From contig JAICXC010000002.1 of assembly GCA_025980665.1 (NCBI GenBank), positions 26,057 through 90,056 of the forward strand: a DNA stretch of 64,000 bases, read 5' to 3'. The notes beneath the pieces are model-generated. The model was given only the letters and a program-made list of their open reading frames with translations. It was not told the DNA's origin and did no database searches. The stretch's first letter is position 1; every line of letters begins with the position of its first letter. The translations under genes were made by a program, and so were the position numbers. Of this stretch, positions 38,077-48,004 are shown piece after piece. Source of the stretch: Bryobacteraceae bacterium (GTDB taxonomy: Bacteria > Acidobacteriota > Terriglobia > Bryobacterales > Bryobacteraceae).

Positions 38077-39315
38077 ATGAACACTTTTTCCGATCTCCCT
38101 CTATCGACTGCCCTGCAGACCAATCTGACGCGGAATGGATTCGTCCAGCCCACGCCGGTGCAAGCCAAGGCTATCCCCCAACAACTCGCCGGCCACGACC
38201 TCGTGATCACGGCGCAAACCGGCACGGGCAAGACGCTTGCCTTTGTCCTGCCTCTTCTGGAGAAGCTGGCTGCCCAAGGCAGCGTGCCGGGCGTCACTGC
38301 TCTGATCCTGACTCCAACCCGTGAGCTGGCCATTCAGATCAGCGAAGCCTTTGCTCTGCTGGCGGCCGGCACGGGCATCCGCGCTGCGGTCGTCGTCGGC
38401 GGCTTGAATGAGCAAACGCAATTGAATGCGATTCGCAGGGGCGCGCAGGTGGTCGTCGCCACTCCTGGGCGGCTCGCCGATTTCCTCGAGCGCAACCTCG
38501 TAAAGCTGGGCTCGGTGCACACTCTGATCCTGGATGAAGCCGACCGGATGCTCGACATGGGTTTCCTCCCGACCATCAAGAGGATCATGGCGCTGGTGCC
38601 CGCTGCGCGTCAGACCATATTTTGTTCTGCGACCATTGAGTCCTCGGTGGCGCCTCTCATAAAGAGCTACTTGAAGAACCCGATCCGAATCGAAGTGGGT
38701 TCCACCACCAAGCCAGCCGCGGAAATCGACCTGCACGTGTACGAGGTCGAACAGGATCGCAAGCTTGGCCTGCTTGAAAAAATGCTTCAGGACGAGCGCG
38801 GTTCGTTCCTGGTATTTGCCCGAACGAAACACGGGGCGGATCGGCTCGCCAAGAAGCTCGCGCGCAGCGGATCGAAAGCCGCCGCCATTCATGGCGACCG
38901 CACGCAATCGCAGCGCAATATGGCCCTGCGCGGGTTCCAGGAAGGCAGCTATCGCGTCCTGGTGGCCACCGATGTCGCCGCTCGCGGAGTTCACGTGGAA
39001 GGGATCGCGCATGTGGTCAATTACGATCTCCCGCAGGTTCCCGAGGACTTCATTCACCGCGTGGGCCGCACGGGCCGCGCAGGGCTGCGTGGTACGGCTT
39101 CGACCTTCAGCACGCGGAGCGAGCGCGGAGAGATCCGCAAGATCGAGCAGTTGCTGCAACTCCAGTTAACGCGCCGCCCGGTGCCTTCCGGACTGGAACA
39201 GGAAGTACGGAGCGCGGGGCAGGGAGCTCCCACTTCGTTTCGAGAGCGCGAACCTCGTGCTCACGCGGTTCGGAGCTTTTCCCCTCGAGCGAAGTTCTCC
39301 CGCCGAAAAGGCTGA
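38077..39315 (+). CDS. DEAD-box RNA helicase (RhlE-like)
   Basis: AQTGTGKTLAF, TPTRELA, DEAD, SAT, HRVGRTGRAG. Confidence 0.95.
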   Translation: MNTFSDLPLSTALQTNLTRNGFVQPTPVQAKAIPQQLAGHDLVITAQTGTGKTLAFVLPLLEKLAAQGSVPGVTALILTPTRELAIQISEAFALLAAGTGIRAAVVVGGLNEQTQLNAIRRGAQVVVATPGRLADFLERNLVKLGSVHTLILDEADRMLDMGFLPTIKRIMALVPAARQTIFCSATIESSVAPLIKSYLKNPIRIEVGSTTKPAAEIDLHVYEVEQDRKLGLLEKMLQDERGSFLVFARTKHGADRLAKKLARSGSKAAAIHGDRTQSQRNMALRGFQEGSYRVLVATDVAARGVHVEGIAHVVNYDLPQVPEDFIHRVGRTGRAGLRGTASTFSTRSERGEIRKIEQLLQLQLTRRPVPSGLEQEVRSAGQGAPTSFREREPRAHAVRSFSPRAKFSRRKG

Positions 39316-39351
39316 TCGCGTTGGGTGGAAATACAAGTGGGACAATGAACT

Positions 39352-39591
39352 ATGGACAACGCAACATTTGAAACGCAGGATCTTCGAATTCGCATCGAAG
39401 ACAACGTCGCTCGCATCGACCAGCGTAGCCTGAGTGGCGAGCCCTGGCGCGAGATCGATCACAGCGAGTTGCCCGTTACACCGCAGTGGCGGGACAGTAA
39501 CATTCGGACGTCGCCGCTCAGAGTGGCTTTGGTGGCCTTCGAGCGCGAGAATCCCGGTAATACGACCCTGCGCACCGCGCTAGGCGCATAG
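39352..39591 (+). CDS. small hypothetical protein
   Basis: 79-aa ORF followed by a hairpin terminator. Confidence 0.4.
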   Translation: MDNATFETQDLRIRIEDNVARIDQRSLSGEPWREIDHSELPVTPQWRDSNIRTSPLRVALVAFERENPGNTTLRTALGA

Positions 39592-39603
39592 ACACCAAAC
39601 AAA

Positions 39604-39638
39604 AAAGGCGCCGCGGCAACTTGCCGTCCGGCGCCTTT
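39604..39638. terminator. bidirectional terminator between convergent genes
   Basis: Perfect 10-bp outer stem AAAGGCGCCG/CGGCGCCTTT with A-run upstream and T-run downstream. Confidence 0.8.
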
Positions 39639-39654
39639 CCTCTGGACTAAATTC

Positions 39655-39954
39655 TTACCAGCGATTGTTGCGACGCTGGCCGCCACCGCCGCCGCCAGCC
39701 GCGCGATCCGTTTTCGGACGGGCTTCGTTCACGTTCAGCGCCCGACCGTCGAGGTCCCTGCCATTGAGTTCGTTGATGGCGCGATCCGCTTCGGTGTTGT
39801 TGCTCATCTCCACGAATCCAAACCCTCTCGCCTGGCCCGTATCCCGGTCCGTAACGATGCTCACGCGATCCACGGCTCCATATGCCTCAAACAGGGATCG
39901 AACCGAACTTTCGGTTGCACCGAAACTCAGGTTTCCTACAAAAATATTCTTCAT
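39655..39954 (-). CDS. RRM-type RNA-binding protein
   Basis: IFVGNLSFGATE (RNP2), RGFGFVEM (RNP1), Gly-rich tail. Confidence 0.93.
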   Translation of the reverse strand: MKNIFVGNLSFGATESSVRSLFEAYGAVDRVSIVTDRDTGQARGFGFVEMSNNTEADRAINELNGRDLDGRALNVNEARPKTDRAAGGGGGGQRRNNRW

Positions 39955-40068
39955 CTTGGTCCTTTAATCGTTGGTTGGTGAATCGGGGCAGGATCGGACA
40001 AGGGCGGCGGACCGGACTAATGCGACGATGCCAGAGTTGCTACCACTACTCTAGCACGGGAAAGACCA

Positions 40069-40371
40069 TTACTCCGTTGTCTTCCCCGGCCATCCCATAT
40101 CATCCGTAAGCCGGTCCCGTGAATCGCGGTAGGCTGCCTCAGCAACCGCGGCGCGCGTTGCCGCTTCGTTTGCGTCGTCACCTGCAGCGGCTGCCTGCAG
40201 ACGACCTATCTGCAAAGCCCAGTCGTCGAAGGCTTCCTTGTAGTCTTTTCGAAGCTTTCCAGAGTCCGTGTCTTCTTCCGTGGTCCCAGTGGTCACGTTA
40301 TCTAGACGTTTCTCGATCGAGTAAAGTTCGCCTAACGGCACATTTCTTTTGTATCCCCTATATGCCGGCAT
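40069..40371 (-). CDS. hypothetical protein
   Basis: 100-aa ORF. Confidence 0.45.
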   Translation of the reverse strand: MPAYRGYKRNVPLGELYSIEKRLDNVTTGTTEEDTDSGKLRKDYKEAFDDWALQIGRLQAAAAGDDANEAATRAAVAEAAYRDSRDRLTDDMGWPGKTTE

Positions 40372-40502
40372 GACCTAAGAAAGTAAGGGTCTAGTACCGA
40401 GGTTCGGTTCGTGCGAGAAATTGGTACCAGGCCGATTTGGTGCCGTTTACCTATTCGCGCAAACTCATCTTCTCCCTATCATTGGTTCGTCAGGGAGATG
40501 TT

Positions 40503-40751
40503 ATGGAACCAGCTCAGCTTCAGTTAGCGCTCAACGTCGTTACCATCACCGCAGTGGCTAGCCTGTCGGGCTACTGCTATCTGCTTAAGAAGGAGAACCG
40601 CAAGCTAGCGGCTAACAGGGACGCGCCTAGACCGGAGGCCGTCCTGCCCGCTGAGGCGGCCCTGGATATCGCGGAGCTTGATGTGCGCACCTTCGCTTCC
40701 GCCCGACGGGCGCGATGGGTGAAGGGCCTCGCATCGTCGATTTCGCAATAG
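40503..40751 (+). CDS. small hypothetical membrane-anchored protein
   Basis: MEPAQLQLALNVVTITAVASLSGYCYLLKKENRKL. Confidence 0.45.
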   Translation: MEPAQLQLALNVVTITAVASLSGYCYLLKKENRKLAANRDAPRPEAVLPAEAALDIAELDVRTFASARRARWVKGLASSISQ

Positions 40752-41080
40752 ACTCGGCAGGCCGTTCAGGCTTCGTTTCGATTCGCATCTGCTTCAGGGC
40801 TTCTGTCTGATCTAGCTCAGCTTTGCCCGGCGCAAACGCGCGGACACTGGAACATGTAGGCCAGGTTACTTCCAGCTTGTATTCGGGGCGAGTACGTCTT
40901 GAAGCGCCAGGCGACTTGGAGTTGGTTGAAATTGCCGGCATTGATCTGATCGGGGGCGAATACTTGGTGCCCTTCAGATCAGCGGTCTCGTAGGGCCATT
41001 AGCCATTCTTTGTGGAAGGCTGCTGTGCCCAGGGGGTGACGCACAACAAAGCAACAAGGTTTGCTTGTGCACGTGCCTCC

Positions 41081-41926
41081 TTACTTTTTGATGGAGACTT
41101 TAACCTGCGCGTTCGACCAGCAGCATTGGAACCCGCGACCCCCGTCGCCTGTCCAGTCGTTGGCAAGAACGTTCAACACGTATTCTCCCGGTTCGCTGAA
41201 AGTGGCAGTAGTGGATGACTTGCCGCTGAACACAGGATTCGGCGCGCCTTGCACCTGCGCGTCGTCAATGGAAGGATGTTCCTTGGCGAAGGTAACATTG
41301 CCGGGCCCTCGAAATTTGGTCCATGTCAGGGTGACGGCGGGTATTTTAGGTCGAGTCGCGCCAGGGATCACGCTCGCGTCATCGGCGACCCAGACGGTCA
41401 AGGGAACGGGATTCTGCACCGTTCCGGAAAGTGCCTGCGACTGACCACGCGGCCCATTCACAAACGGACCGGCCTGCGTGAAACCGATGGAGGGCGGGGT
41501 ATTGCCGGTAGCATCCTTGAAGGGATTCAGTTCCCACAGCGGATCGAGCCCCACGGGAACTTGCGCCGTCTTGCCATTGGCGACCAGGGTCCAGGTGAGC
41601 TTCTTGCCGCCGAAATCCTTCGGGACTGTTATTGTAAAAACCCCCCAGCGCCGTCGGGTCAAGAAATGGGTCGGCTGTCCCTGATCGGGACCGCCCGGAT
41701 CGATGTGATTGTCGGGGCCGATGGGAATCTCCAGTTCCTGCTTTAGATTCCGGTTGTAGTATCCAAACAGGAGGCTGAAGCTTCCATCCGAATTCGAGAA
41801 CCAGCCTTCGTACGCGGGGGTGACGCCTTGCCCGGAGTCATGCGGCGGTTCGATATAGACCTTCTGCTGAGCGCATAGAAACGCCGCGCCCGCTGCAAGG
41901 ATTGCCACACTGGCGAACCGGTACAT
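41081..41926 (-). CDS. secreted hypothetical protein
   Basis: Signal peptide; YEGWFSNSDGSFSLLFGYYNRN; 1-bp overlap with upstream gene. Confidence 0.7.
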   Translation of the reverse strand: MYRFASVAILAAGAAFLCAQQKVYIEPPHDSGQGVTPAYEGWFSNSDGSFSLLFGYYNRNLKQELEIPIGPDNHIDPGGPDQGQPTHFLTRRRWGVFTITVPKDFGGKKLTWTLVANGKTAQVPVGLDPLWELNPFKDATGNTPPSIGFTQAGPFVNGPRGQSQALSGTVQNPVPLTVWVADDASVIPGATRPKIPAVTLTWTKFRGPGNVTFAKEHPSIDDAQVQGAPNPVFSGKSSTTATFSEPGEYVLNVLANDWTGDGGRGFQCCWSNAQVKVSIKK

Positions 41927-43230
41927 TATCGTTGGGCGACGGACGGAGCCGGCCGATGTTTAGCCAGGTACTCCTGATAGTCCTCTTCGGAAATATACGT
42001 CACGTTGACCCAGGCGTGCGCCATTTCGTCCACGGTGCGATCGCCCCAGCCCACCCACTGATTCGGATCCGGATTGTTCTTGTTATTCGGAGTGTTGTCG
42101 TGCTCGGCAACTACGTGGATCAGCGTGCCCTTGGGCAAGACCGGAGCGTCGTCGTCCGCATAGATGTAGTTGACCATCCAATTGAAGTTAAAATGATCCA
42201 CGTAGCTCAGCGTGCGCTTGGTACCGTCCGGAAGGATTGCTTCAAGCAGCATGGACTTGCCGCGCAGGTGCATGTGGGGTTGGAAATTCTCGAGGCGTGC
42301 AGGGTTTTTCAGCAACTGGTAGCCTTCCGTCTGTGCGATGGTGTTGGGCGGAATGTCGAGCTGATTTCCAGGTGCGGCGTTGAACAGCGTGAGCACAGTT
42401 CGATACTTGGGTTCCTGTCCCTTGGGATAGAAGTAGACCGCTAACTCCACGTGGTCCCGAATCTCCTCACCGACAGCATGGAGATGCTCTTCCCACCAGA
42501 TGCGGGCTCCGGGCAATAAAAGCTTTCCGGTGTTGGGACGATAGATATCGTAACTTTTGTTGACCGCCCACTCCATCAGCAGCCCCTGCGTTGCATTTCC
42601 AGGGGCCTCATTATTCACTCCCGGCTCCTCCTGCTGGAGATAGGCGAGAGCGTGATGGGTGATCCGGCGGCCTGCTGGAGTTGACGGCCGCATCTCGACA
42701 GCGCGGACCCAGCGCGGCTCAGTTAGCGGGATCTGCGTGAGCGGCTTGAACCACACGTCTTGTCCGTGTGCCGGCATCGTATAGGGCTCCGACTTGATGA
42801 TCAAGTCCGGCGCTCCGAATTGTTTCGAGAGCTGCCAGCCGTCGTCCTTCGGCCATTGTTTCGGAGCCGGCATGTCCTTCGGGTCGCCTGGAGGCGCGCC
42901 CGCGTCCACCCATCGGGCGATCAGACCGATCTGCGCATCGCTGAGCGAGATGTCATTCTGAAAATGCTGGATGCCCACGGTTTTATCGAGATGCCATGGC
43001 GGCATGTTGCGCGTCACTACGCGCTGCTTGATGTCCTTGACCCAGGGCCGCGTTTCTTCATAGGTCACCAGCGACATCGGCGCCATCGATCCGGCGCGAT
43101 GGCAGGCCTGACACTTTTCCTGAAGAATGGGAGCGATGTCCTTGGCGAAGGTCGGTACTTTAGTATTGAGATCCGCGGCCATCGAAAGAGCAGGAAGGAT
43201 GACAGCGATCAACATTGATCTATGCGTCAT
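41926..43230 (-). CDS. secreted cytochrome c / ascorbate-dependent monooxygenase-like protein
   Basis: KDIAPILQEKCQACHRAGSMAPMSLVTYEETRPW; HMHLRGKSMLLEAILPDG. Confidence 0.8.
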   Translation of the reverse strand: MTHRSMLIAVILPALSMAADLNTKVPTFAKDIAPILQEKCQACHRAGSMAPMSLVTYEETRPWVKDIKQRVVTRNMPPWHLDKTVGIQHFQNDISLSDAQIGLIARWVDAGAPPGDPKDMPAPKQWPKDDGWQLSKQFGAPDLIIKSEPYTMPAHGQDVWFKPLTQIPLTEPRWVRAVEMRPSTPAGRRITHHALAYLQQEEPGVNNEAPGNATQGLLMEWAVNKSYDIYRPNTGKLLLPGARIWWEEHLHAVGEEIRDHVELAVYFYPKGQEPKYRTVLTLFNAAPGNQLDIPPNTIAQTEGYQLLKNPARLENFQPHMHLRGKSMLLEAILPDGTKRTLSYVDHFNFNWMVNYIYADDDAPVLPKGTLIHVVAEHDNTPNNKNNPDPNQWVGWGDRTVDEMAHAWVNVTYISEEDYQEYLAKHRPAPSVAQR

Positions 43231-43270
43231 GTAAACTCCTCGTAGGAAACCGTCGACCGGTAGGTATTCT

Positions 43271-43494
43271 ATCACTAAGATCTACGTCACGCATCCGTAC
43301 CCGGATCATGTATTTGAACTGGCGTTGCTGCACCAGGCATTCCCGAATGCCGAGATCGTCGCGCTGGCGGCCACCATCAACGGCGCGCGATCGCCTTTAT
43401 GAAGAAATACATCGCCGACTGGGACGCAGATCTCGCGAAATCGAAAACACCGGCGGAGATGGCGTTCTTTCCGGACGCCAATAAGGGGAAGTAA
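43271..43494 (+). pseudogene. remnant of an MBL-fold hydrolase gene
   Basis: KIYVTHPYPDHVFELALLHQAFPNAEIVALAATIN... then frame break and MKKYIADWDADLAKSKTPAEMAFFPDANKGK*. Confidence 0.45.
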
Positions 43495-43516
43495 AAGAAA
43501 AGTCGTCTGTCCCCTC

Positions 43517-43804
43517 TTAGGGGCGCGGCGACCAATGATAGCCGTCTTCAAATTCGATTCCTAAAATGAAGCCGGAAAGTCCCGACTTGCAGTGCCTCAC
43601 TTTGCCTACCAGTTGCTGCTTCTGGTAGTCGAGAGCAAGTATGGTCCCGACTTTCACGGGATACTGCACTCGTGCCGAAGCGCCCGAGCGCGAGATATCC
43701 TCCAAGTCCGCGGGAACGTACTGTTCTTGGCCGGCCTGATCTCTCCAGGACAGATTTACAGCGTTCTCCGTGGGCATCCGGAGATCAAAACGCCTGTCGT
43801 TCAT
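43517..43804 (-). CDS. PilZ-domain protein
   Basis: DRRFDLRMPTENAVNLSWRD ... DLEDISRSGASARVQYPVKVG. Confidence 0.85.
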   Translation of the reverse strand: MNDRRFDLRMPTENAVNLSWRDQAGQEQYVPADLEDISRSGASARVQYPVKVGTILALDYQKQQLVGKVRHCKSGLSGFILGIEFEDGYHWSPRP

Positions 43805-43854
43805 GATAAACATCTTATCGGCGGGGGAACGCTGAAAATTTAGGCGGCCTTACC

Positions 43855-44155
43855 TGGTTCCTTTGGCGCGAGTTTGCTTGCGCAAGATAATTCCAAGCCT
43901 AATCCGTATCGGACCATTGAGAACTGGGCCGGCTGGATCGAAATGCAGGATCGGATCGTCCGCGCCGCAGCGCTCCGCGAGATTGGCCAGGCGGTGAACG
44001 GCACAGGATGGAAAGCTCGTCCTGAAATGGGGGAAGCACCGGATGCCTCGCTTCCGTCCTTGGTTGTATTAGTAGCCTTCTTTGTCCGTCGACTCCGAAT
44101 CGGTAACGCTACCTGCGCGGCGGAAGGAATCGCGGTGGATGCGGAGGGCGTATGA
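43855..44155 (+). pseudogene. possible remnant of a secreted NHL/SMP-30-like beta-propeller gene
   Basis: LLAQDNSKPNPYRTIENWA at the start and AAEGIAVDAEGV at the end look like family termini; intervening sequence does not. Confidence 0.35.
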
Positions 44156-44319
44156 GGAAAAGCACTCGAGCAACCCGCCGACCTGCCGCGATGAGAGCGG
44201 TCCGCCACGTCCGCGCGTTGGTCTTTTGTCTTGCGTAGTGAAATCGGGCGGCACGGGAGTTTAGAATCTACCACCGGAATAGCGGCGGCCTGCAAAACAG
44301 TCTATGCTAAAAATGTTTT

Positions 44320-44790
44320 GTGAGCACTTCCCGGACCATGCCCGGCGGATTTGCCGATCGAGCAACCCTCAGGAAAGGGGAGAATGGCCGTGGCCTGTGT
44401 CGCTGGTGCGATCTCGAAGTCCCTGCGGGCCGCTTCACGTTCTGCTCGGATTGGTGTGTTCATGAATGGCGGCTGCGCACGGATGCTGGCTATTTGCGTG
44501 AGCAGGTATTGTCCCGCGACAAGGGCATCTGCGCGATTTGCGCGGTGGATTGCCGTGCCGCTTATTTCGACCTGAAGCGGGCTCGCGGGCTGCATCGGCA
44601 AAAGCTGTTGGCGCGTTGGGGACTAAAGCGGATTAGCCGCAAGACACTGTGGGACGCGGATCACATTGTGCCGGTGGTAGAAGGCGGAGGTGAATGCGAC
44701 CTGGAAAACATCCGCTCCTTGTGCCTGCTCTGCCACCGGCGAGAAACTTCTGCGCTGCGCGTTCGGCTCGCTAGAGCGCAGTCTGGCTAG
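44320..44790 (+). CDS. HNH endonuclease
   Basis: CRWCDLEVPAGRFTFCSDWCVHEW; DADHIVPVVEGGGECDLENIRSLCLLCHRRET. Confidence 0.88.
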   Translation: MSTSRTMPGGFADRATLRKGENGRGLCRWCDLEVPAGRFTFCSDWCVHEWRLRTDAGYLREQVLSRDKGICAICAVDCRAAYFDLKRARGLHRQKLLARWGLKRISRKTLWDADHIVPVVEGGGECDLENIRSLCLLCHRRETSALRVRLARAQSG

Positions 44791-45293
44791 TAGGGATAGT
44801 AGTAGGGATCATAGTAGGGATCATAGGTGCAAGTCGGGATCCAGTTGCCCCATTGATCGTAGTAGCCGCTGTTGCAGTAATTCCCATAGTAAGACGGTCC
44901 GTAGTAGCCGCCGCCGTAATAATACGGAGTACTGTAGTATCCGTAAACACCGCCGCGATAGCCATACCTGCCACGATTGCCTTCCCGGCGTTCGCCGCGG
45001 TCGCGGTCGCCTCCGCGGTATTCGCGCCCAGAAGATCCGCGTTGTCCGCCGGAGTATCCGCGTTGGCCACCAGAGTATCCCCGCTGTCCGCCGGAGAACG
45101 ATCGCGTCCCACCTCCACTTCCACGCGATCCACTTCCACGTGATCCAGAGAAGCTTTGCCCACCCGACGAACCGCGACTTCCACTCGAGTGGTTCCCACC
45201 GCCGCCGCCGCGATGCTGGGCAAATGTAGCGTTCGGTGCAACCAGCATAAGAGCGCCGGCCAGCAAGGTCACAGGTACAAGACTGAGCTTCAT
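44787..45293 (-). CDS. secreted Gly/Arg/Tyr-rich low-complexity protein
   Basis: Signal peptide [46 protein letters not shown] repeats; Tyr-rich tail. Confidence 0.7.
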   Translation of the reverse strand: MKLSLVPVTLLAGALMLVAPNATFAQHRGGGGGNHSSGSRGSSGGQSFSGSRGSGSRGSGGGTRSFSGGQRGYSGGQRGYSGGQRGSSGREYRGGDRDRGERREGNRGRYGYRGGVYGYYSTPYYYGGGYYGPSYYGNYCNSGYYDQWGNWIPTCTYDPYYDPYYYPY

Positions 45294-45446
45294 AACAACC
45301 TCCACTTCCGACTCTGCAAGAGCAACCGAATTGCCAAAGCCAAGTCGCTGAAAAAGCAGGCCTATTCTGTTCGCGCGCTGGCTGATAACCACCACGGCTC
45401 GGCTCGCATGAGCCAGAGGGCTTGACGCGCTCTGCTAGCTTGGGAG

Positions 45447-47084
45447 TTGATCTCCTTTTCCAATATTCACAAGCAGTACGGCAAACAGTTAATCTTCGTC
45501 GACGCATCCTTTCAGCTGAACCCTGGAGAGAAGGTGGGTCTGGTGGGTCCCAACGGCGCAGGCAAGACAACTCTCTTCCGCATGGTAGTCGGCGAGGAAT
45601 CTCCCGATGAAGGCGAGGTCTCGGTTCCAAAGAAGCTGACCATCGGCTATTTCCGCCAGGACGTGGAGGAGATGAAAGGCCGGTCAGTCCTGGATGAAGC
45701 CATCGCGGGCAGCGGACGAGCGGGCGATTTGCATCATGAATTGGAGGATCTCCAGCGAGCGATGGAGGATCCGGCGCGTTCCCATGAGATGGACAAGATC
45801 CTCGATCGCTTCGGCCACGTGCAGGAAGAATACGACCATCTCGGCGGCTATGCGCTGGAGGCGCAAGCCCGCGAGGTACTGCACGGCTTGGGTTTCCAGG
45901 ATGACCAGATCGACGGCGATGTGGGTGCGCTTTCGGGCGGATGGAAAATGCGGGTCGCGCTCGCGCGCGTGCTGCTCGGACGGCCCGATGTGCTGCTCAT
46001 GGACGAGCCCACCAATCATCTGGATATCGAGTCGATCGTCTGGCTGGAGCAATTCCTCAAATCCTTCGCGGGTGCGGTTCTAATGACCTCGCACGACCGC
46101 GAGTTCATGAACCGCATCGTTTCGAAGATTGCGGAGATCGATGCGGGAGAAATCATCGCTTACTCGGGCGACTACGACTTCTATGAGCGCGAGCGCGCTA
46201 TTCGCGAAACCAATCAGCAGGCGTCTTTTGCGCGTCAGCAGTCCATGCTGGCGAAGGAACAACGCTTTATCGATCGCTTCCGCACGCATGCGGCCAAGGC
46301 GGCCCAGGTGCAGAGCCGCATCAAGGCACTGGATAAGATCGAAAAGATCGAGCTACCGAAGAAGCGCCAGGTGGTGAAGTTCGAGTTTCGCGTTCCTCCG
46401 CGCTCTGGCGACCAGGTGGCCGTAATCGAGAATCTGCATAAGAGTTATGGCAAGCGCGTGATCTATGACGGATTCAATCTCACGGTTCGCCGCGGTGAGC
46501 GTTGGGCTGTGATGGGGCGGAACGGCGCAGGCAAGACGACGCTGCTCAAAATGATCGCTGGAGCGAGTACTGCCGATTCCGGAACTGTTCGGCTGGGAGC
46601 TAGTCTCACCATGGGATACTTCGCGCAGCAATCGCTGGACGTGCTGAATCCCGATCTTACGGTGATCGAACAGCTTATCGGCGATTTTCCGCAGGACGGA
46701 CTCGGTTCGCTTCGCACTCTGGCGGGAGCGTTCCAGTTTTCAGGCGACGACGTGGACAAAAAGATTCGTTCGCTATCGGGCGGCGAGAAATCGCGTCTGG
46801 CGATGGCTCGTATGCTCTACAACCCGCCTAATTTTCTGGTGCTCGACGAGCCGACCAATCACCTGGATCTGGCCACCAAGGAGATGCTGGTGGAAGCGCT
46901 CAAGGATTTCGAAGGCACCATGATTTTCGTATCGCACGACCGGATGTTTCTGCGAGGCCTGGGATCTCGAGTGCTGGAATTGGGCGGCGAGAGCGGCACC
47001 GATCGCACTCCCGTAGTGTATCCGGGGTCCTACATTGAATACGTCCAGGCGATCGGCCATGAGGCGCCTGGAATTATTGCCTGA
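45447..47084 (+). CDS. ABC-F family ATP-binding protein
   Basis: Two Walker A (GPNGAGKTTL, GRNGAGKTTL), two signature motifs (LSGGWKMR, LSGGEKSR), LLMDEPTNHLD; TTG start. Confidence 0.95.
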   Translation: MISFSNIHKQYGKQLIFVDASFQLNPGEKVGLVGPNGAGKTTLFRMVVGEESPDEGEVSVPKKLTIGYFRQDVEEMKGRSVLDEAIAGSGRAGDLHHELEDLQRAMEDPARSHEMDKILDRFGHVQEEYDHLGGYALEAQAREVLHGLGFQDDQIDGDVGALSGGWKMRVALARVLLGRPDVLLMDEPTNHLDIESIVWLEQFLKSFAGAVLMTSHDREFMNRIVSKIAEIDAGEIIAYSGDYDFYERERAIRETNQQASFARQQSMLAKEQRFIDRFRTHAAKAAQVQSRIKALDKIEKIELPKKRQVVKFEFRVPPRSGDQVAVIENLHKSYGKRVIYDGFNLTVRRGERWAVMGRNGAGKTTLLKMIAGASTADSGTVRLGASLTMGYFAQQSLDVLNPDLTVIEQLIGDFPQDGLGSLRTLAGAFQFSGDDVDKKIRSLSGGEKSRLAMARMLYNPPNFLVLDEPTNHLDLATKEMLVEALKDFEGTMIFVSHDRMFLRGLGSRVLELGGESGTDRTPVVYPGSYIEYVQAIGHEAPGIIA

Positions 47085-47086
47085 CG

Positions 47087-47917
47087 TTATTTCGGCCCGA
47101 TCTTCGGTGTCAGGCGATCGAGTTCGCTGAGATACAGCGGATTGTCGGGAAATCGATTGTGCAATCCGGTTAACAGCTCCCGGGCCAAGCTTCGATTCTT
47201 GTCGCGCAGAGCCGCGACTGCCAGCAGCAGCTTCGCGAACGGCTCCAGATAATGACCATACTGGGCCGTCTTGCGGAGGTTTTCGAGGCCCTTCTCACGA
47301 TCCACTTGCGATCCCGTCACCCAAAGCAGAGCGCGCAAGGGTGCCGGCTTGAGGCTCAACAAATAGTTCTCGATGCCCACACCGAGATAAGCGTCGTAGG
47401 CGTTCGGATTGATCGCAGTCAACTTGTCGGTGAAGGCGCGACCTTGCTTGGTATACCTGAGAGCCGCGAAATCCTGTTTCTCGATTAAGGAGGCGAAATC
47501 CGCGCGCAGTCCGAAAGTCAACGACTTGGCAAAGAGCGCATTGGCGTCGGCGGGAGCCGTCTGAAGCGCCGCATCGGCGAGATGTTCCGTTTGTTCGATC
47601 TCGCGGTCGAAGCGCGGCCTTAGCTGCGGGTCCGGGCGAGGCTTCGCGCGATTTTGGAATTTTGCGTCGTCGGTGAACAGTTCGGATTCAAGTATCCCCA
47701 GCCGGGCTAGCTCCGAGAAAAGATATGCGGCGGCATCCGACGCTGGGCCGAGCGCATCGGCCGGATGGCTCTGCTTCCACTCGCCAAAAATTTGATGCGC
47801 ATCATCGAACCTAAGATCGTACATCTTGAGCCAACCTGCATACAGGTCCCTGGATGGGACATTCAGGTCGGCGCCAAACGCGGAAGCAGCCAGGAATACC
47901 AGGACAACCAAGCGCAT
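47087..47917 (-). CDS. secreted TPR-like hypothetical protein
   Basis: Signal peptide MRLVVLVFLAASAFGAD; helical-repeat character. Confidence 0.65.
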   Translation of the reverse strand: MRLVVLVFLAASAFGADLNVPSRDLYAGWLKMYDLRFDDAHQIFGEWKQSHPADALGPASDAAAYLFSELARLGILESELFTDDAKFQNRAKPRPDPQLRPRFDREIEQTEHLADAALQTAPADANALFAKSLTFGLRADFASLIEKQDFAALRYTKQGRAFTDKLTAINPNAYDAYLGVGIENYLLSLKPAPLRALLWVTGSQVDREKGLENLRKTAQYGHYLEPFAKLLLAVAALRDKNRSLARELLTGLHNRFPDNPLYLSELDRLTPKIGPK

Positions 47918-47920
47918 AAG

Positions 47921-47956
47921 CTCACGGGCGGCCAAGCCCTGCCTACATTGTCCCTC
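47921..47956. repeat. REP-like GGGC/GCCC element, reads TGTAGGCAGGGCTTGGCCGCCCG on the minus strand
   Basis: Shares TGTAGG..GGGC..GCCC layout with the 8798-8825 hairpin. Confidence 0.4.
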
Positions 47957-48004
47957 ACCCCGGAAACCGGGCGGCAATGGCCTGCGGATTGCTCGGCTGG
48001 TCCC

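Noticed and set aside
38101-39159. 352-aa minus-strand ORF
   Set aside because: Antisense to the DEAD-box helicase
44821-45630. 269-aa minus-strand ORF (Arg/Trp-rich)
   Set aside because: Alternate frame of the Gly/Tyr-rich secreted protein and antisense to ABC-F start
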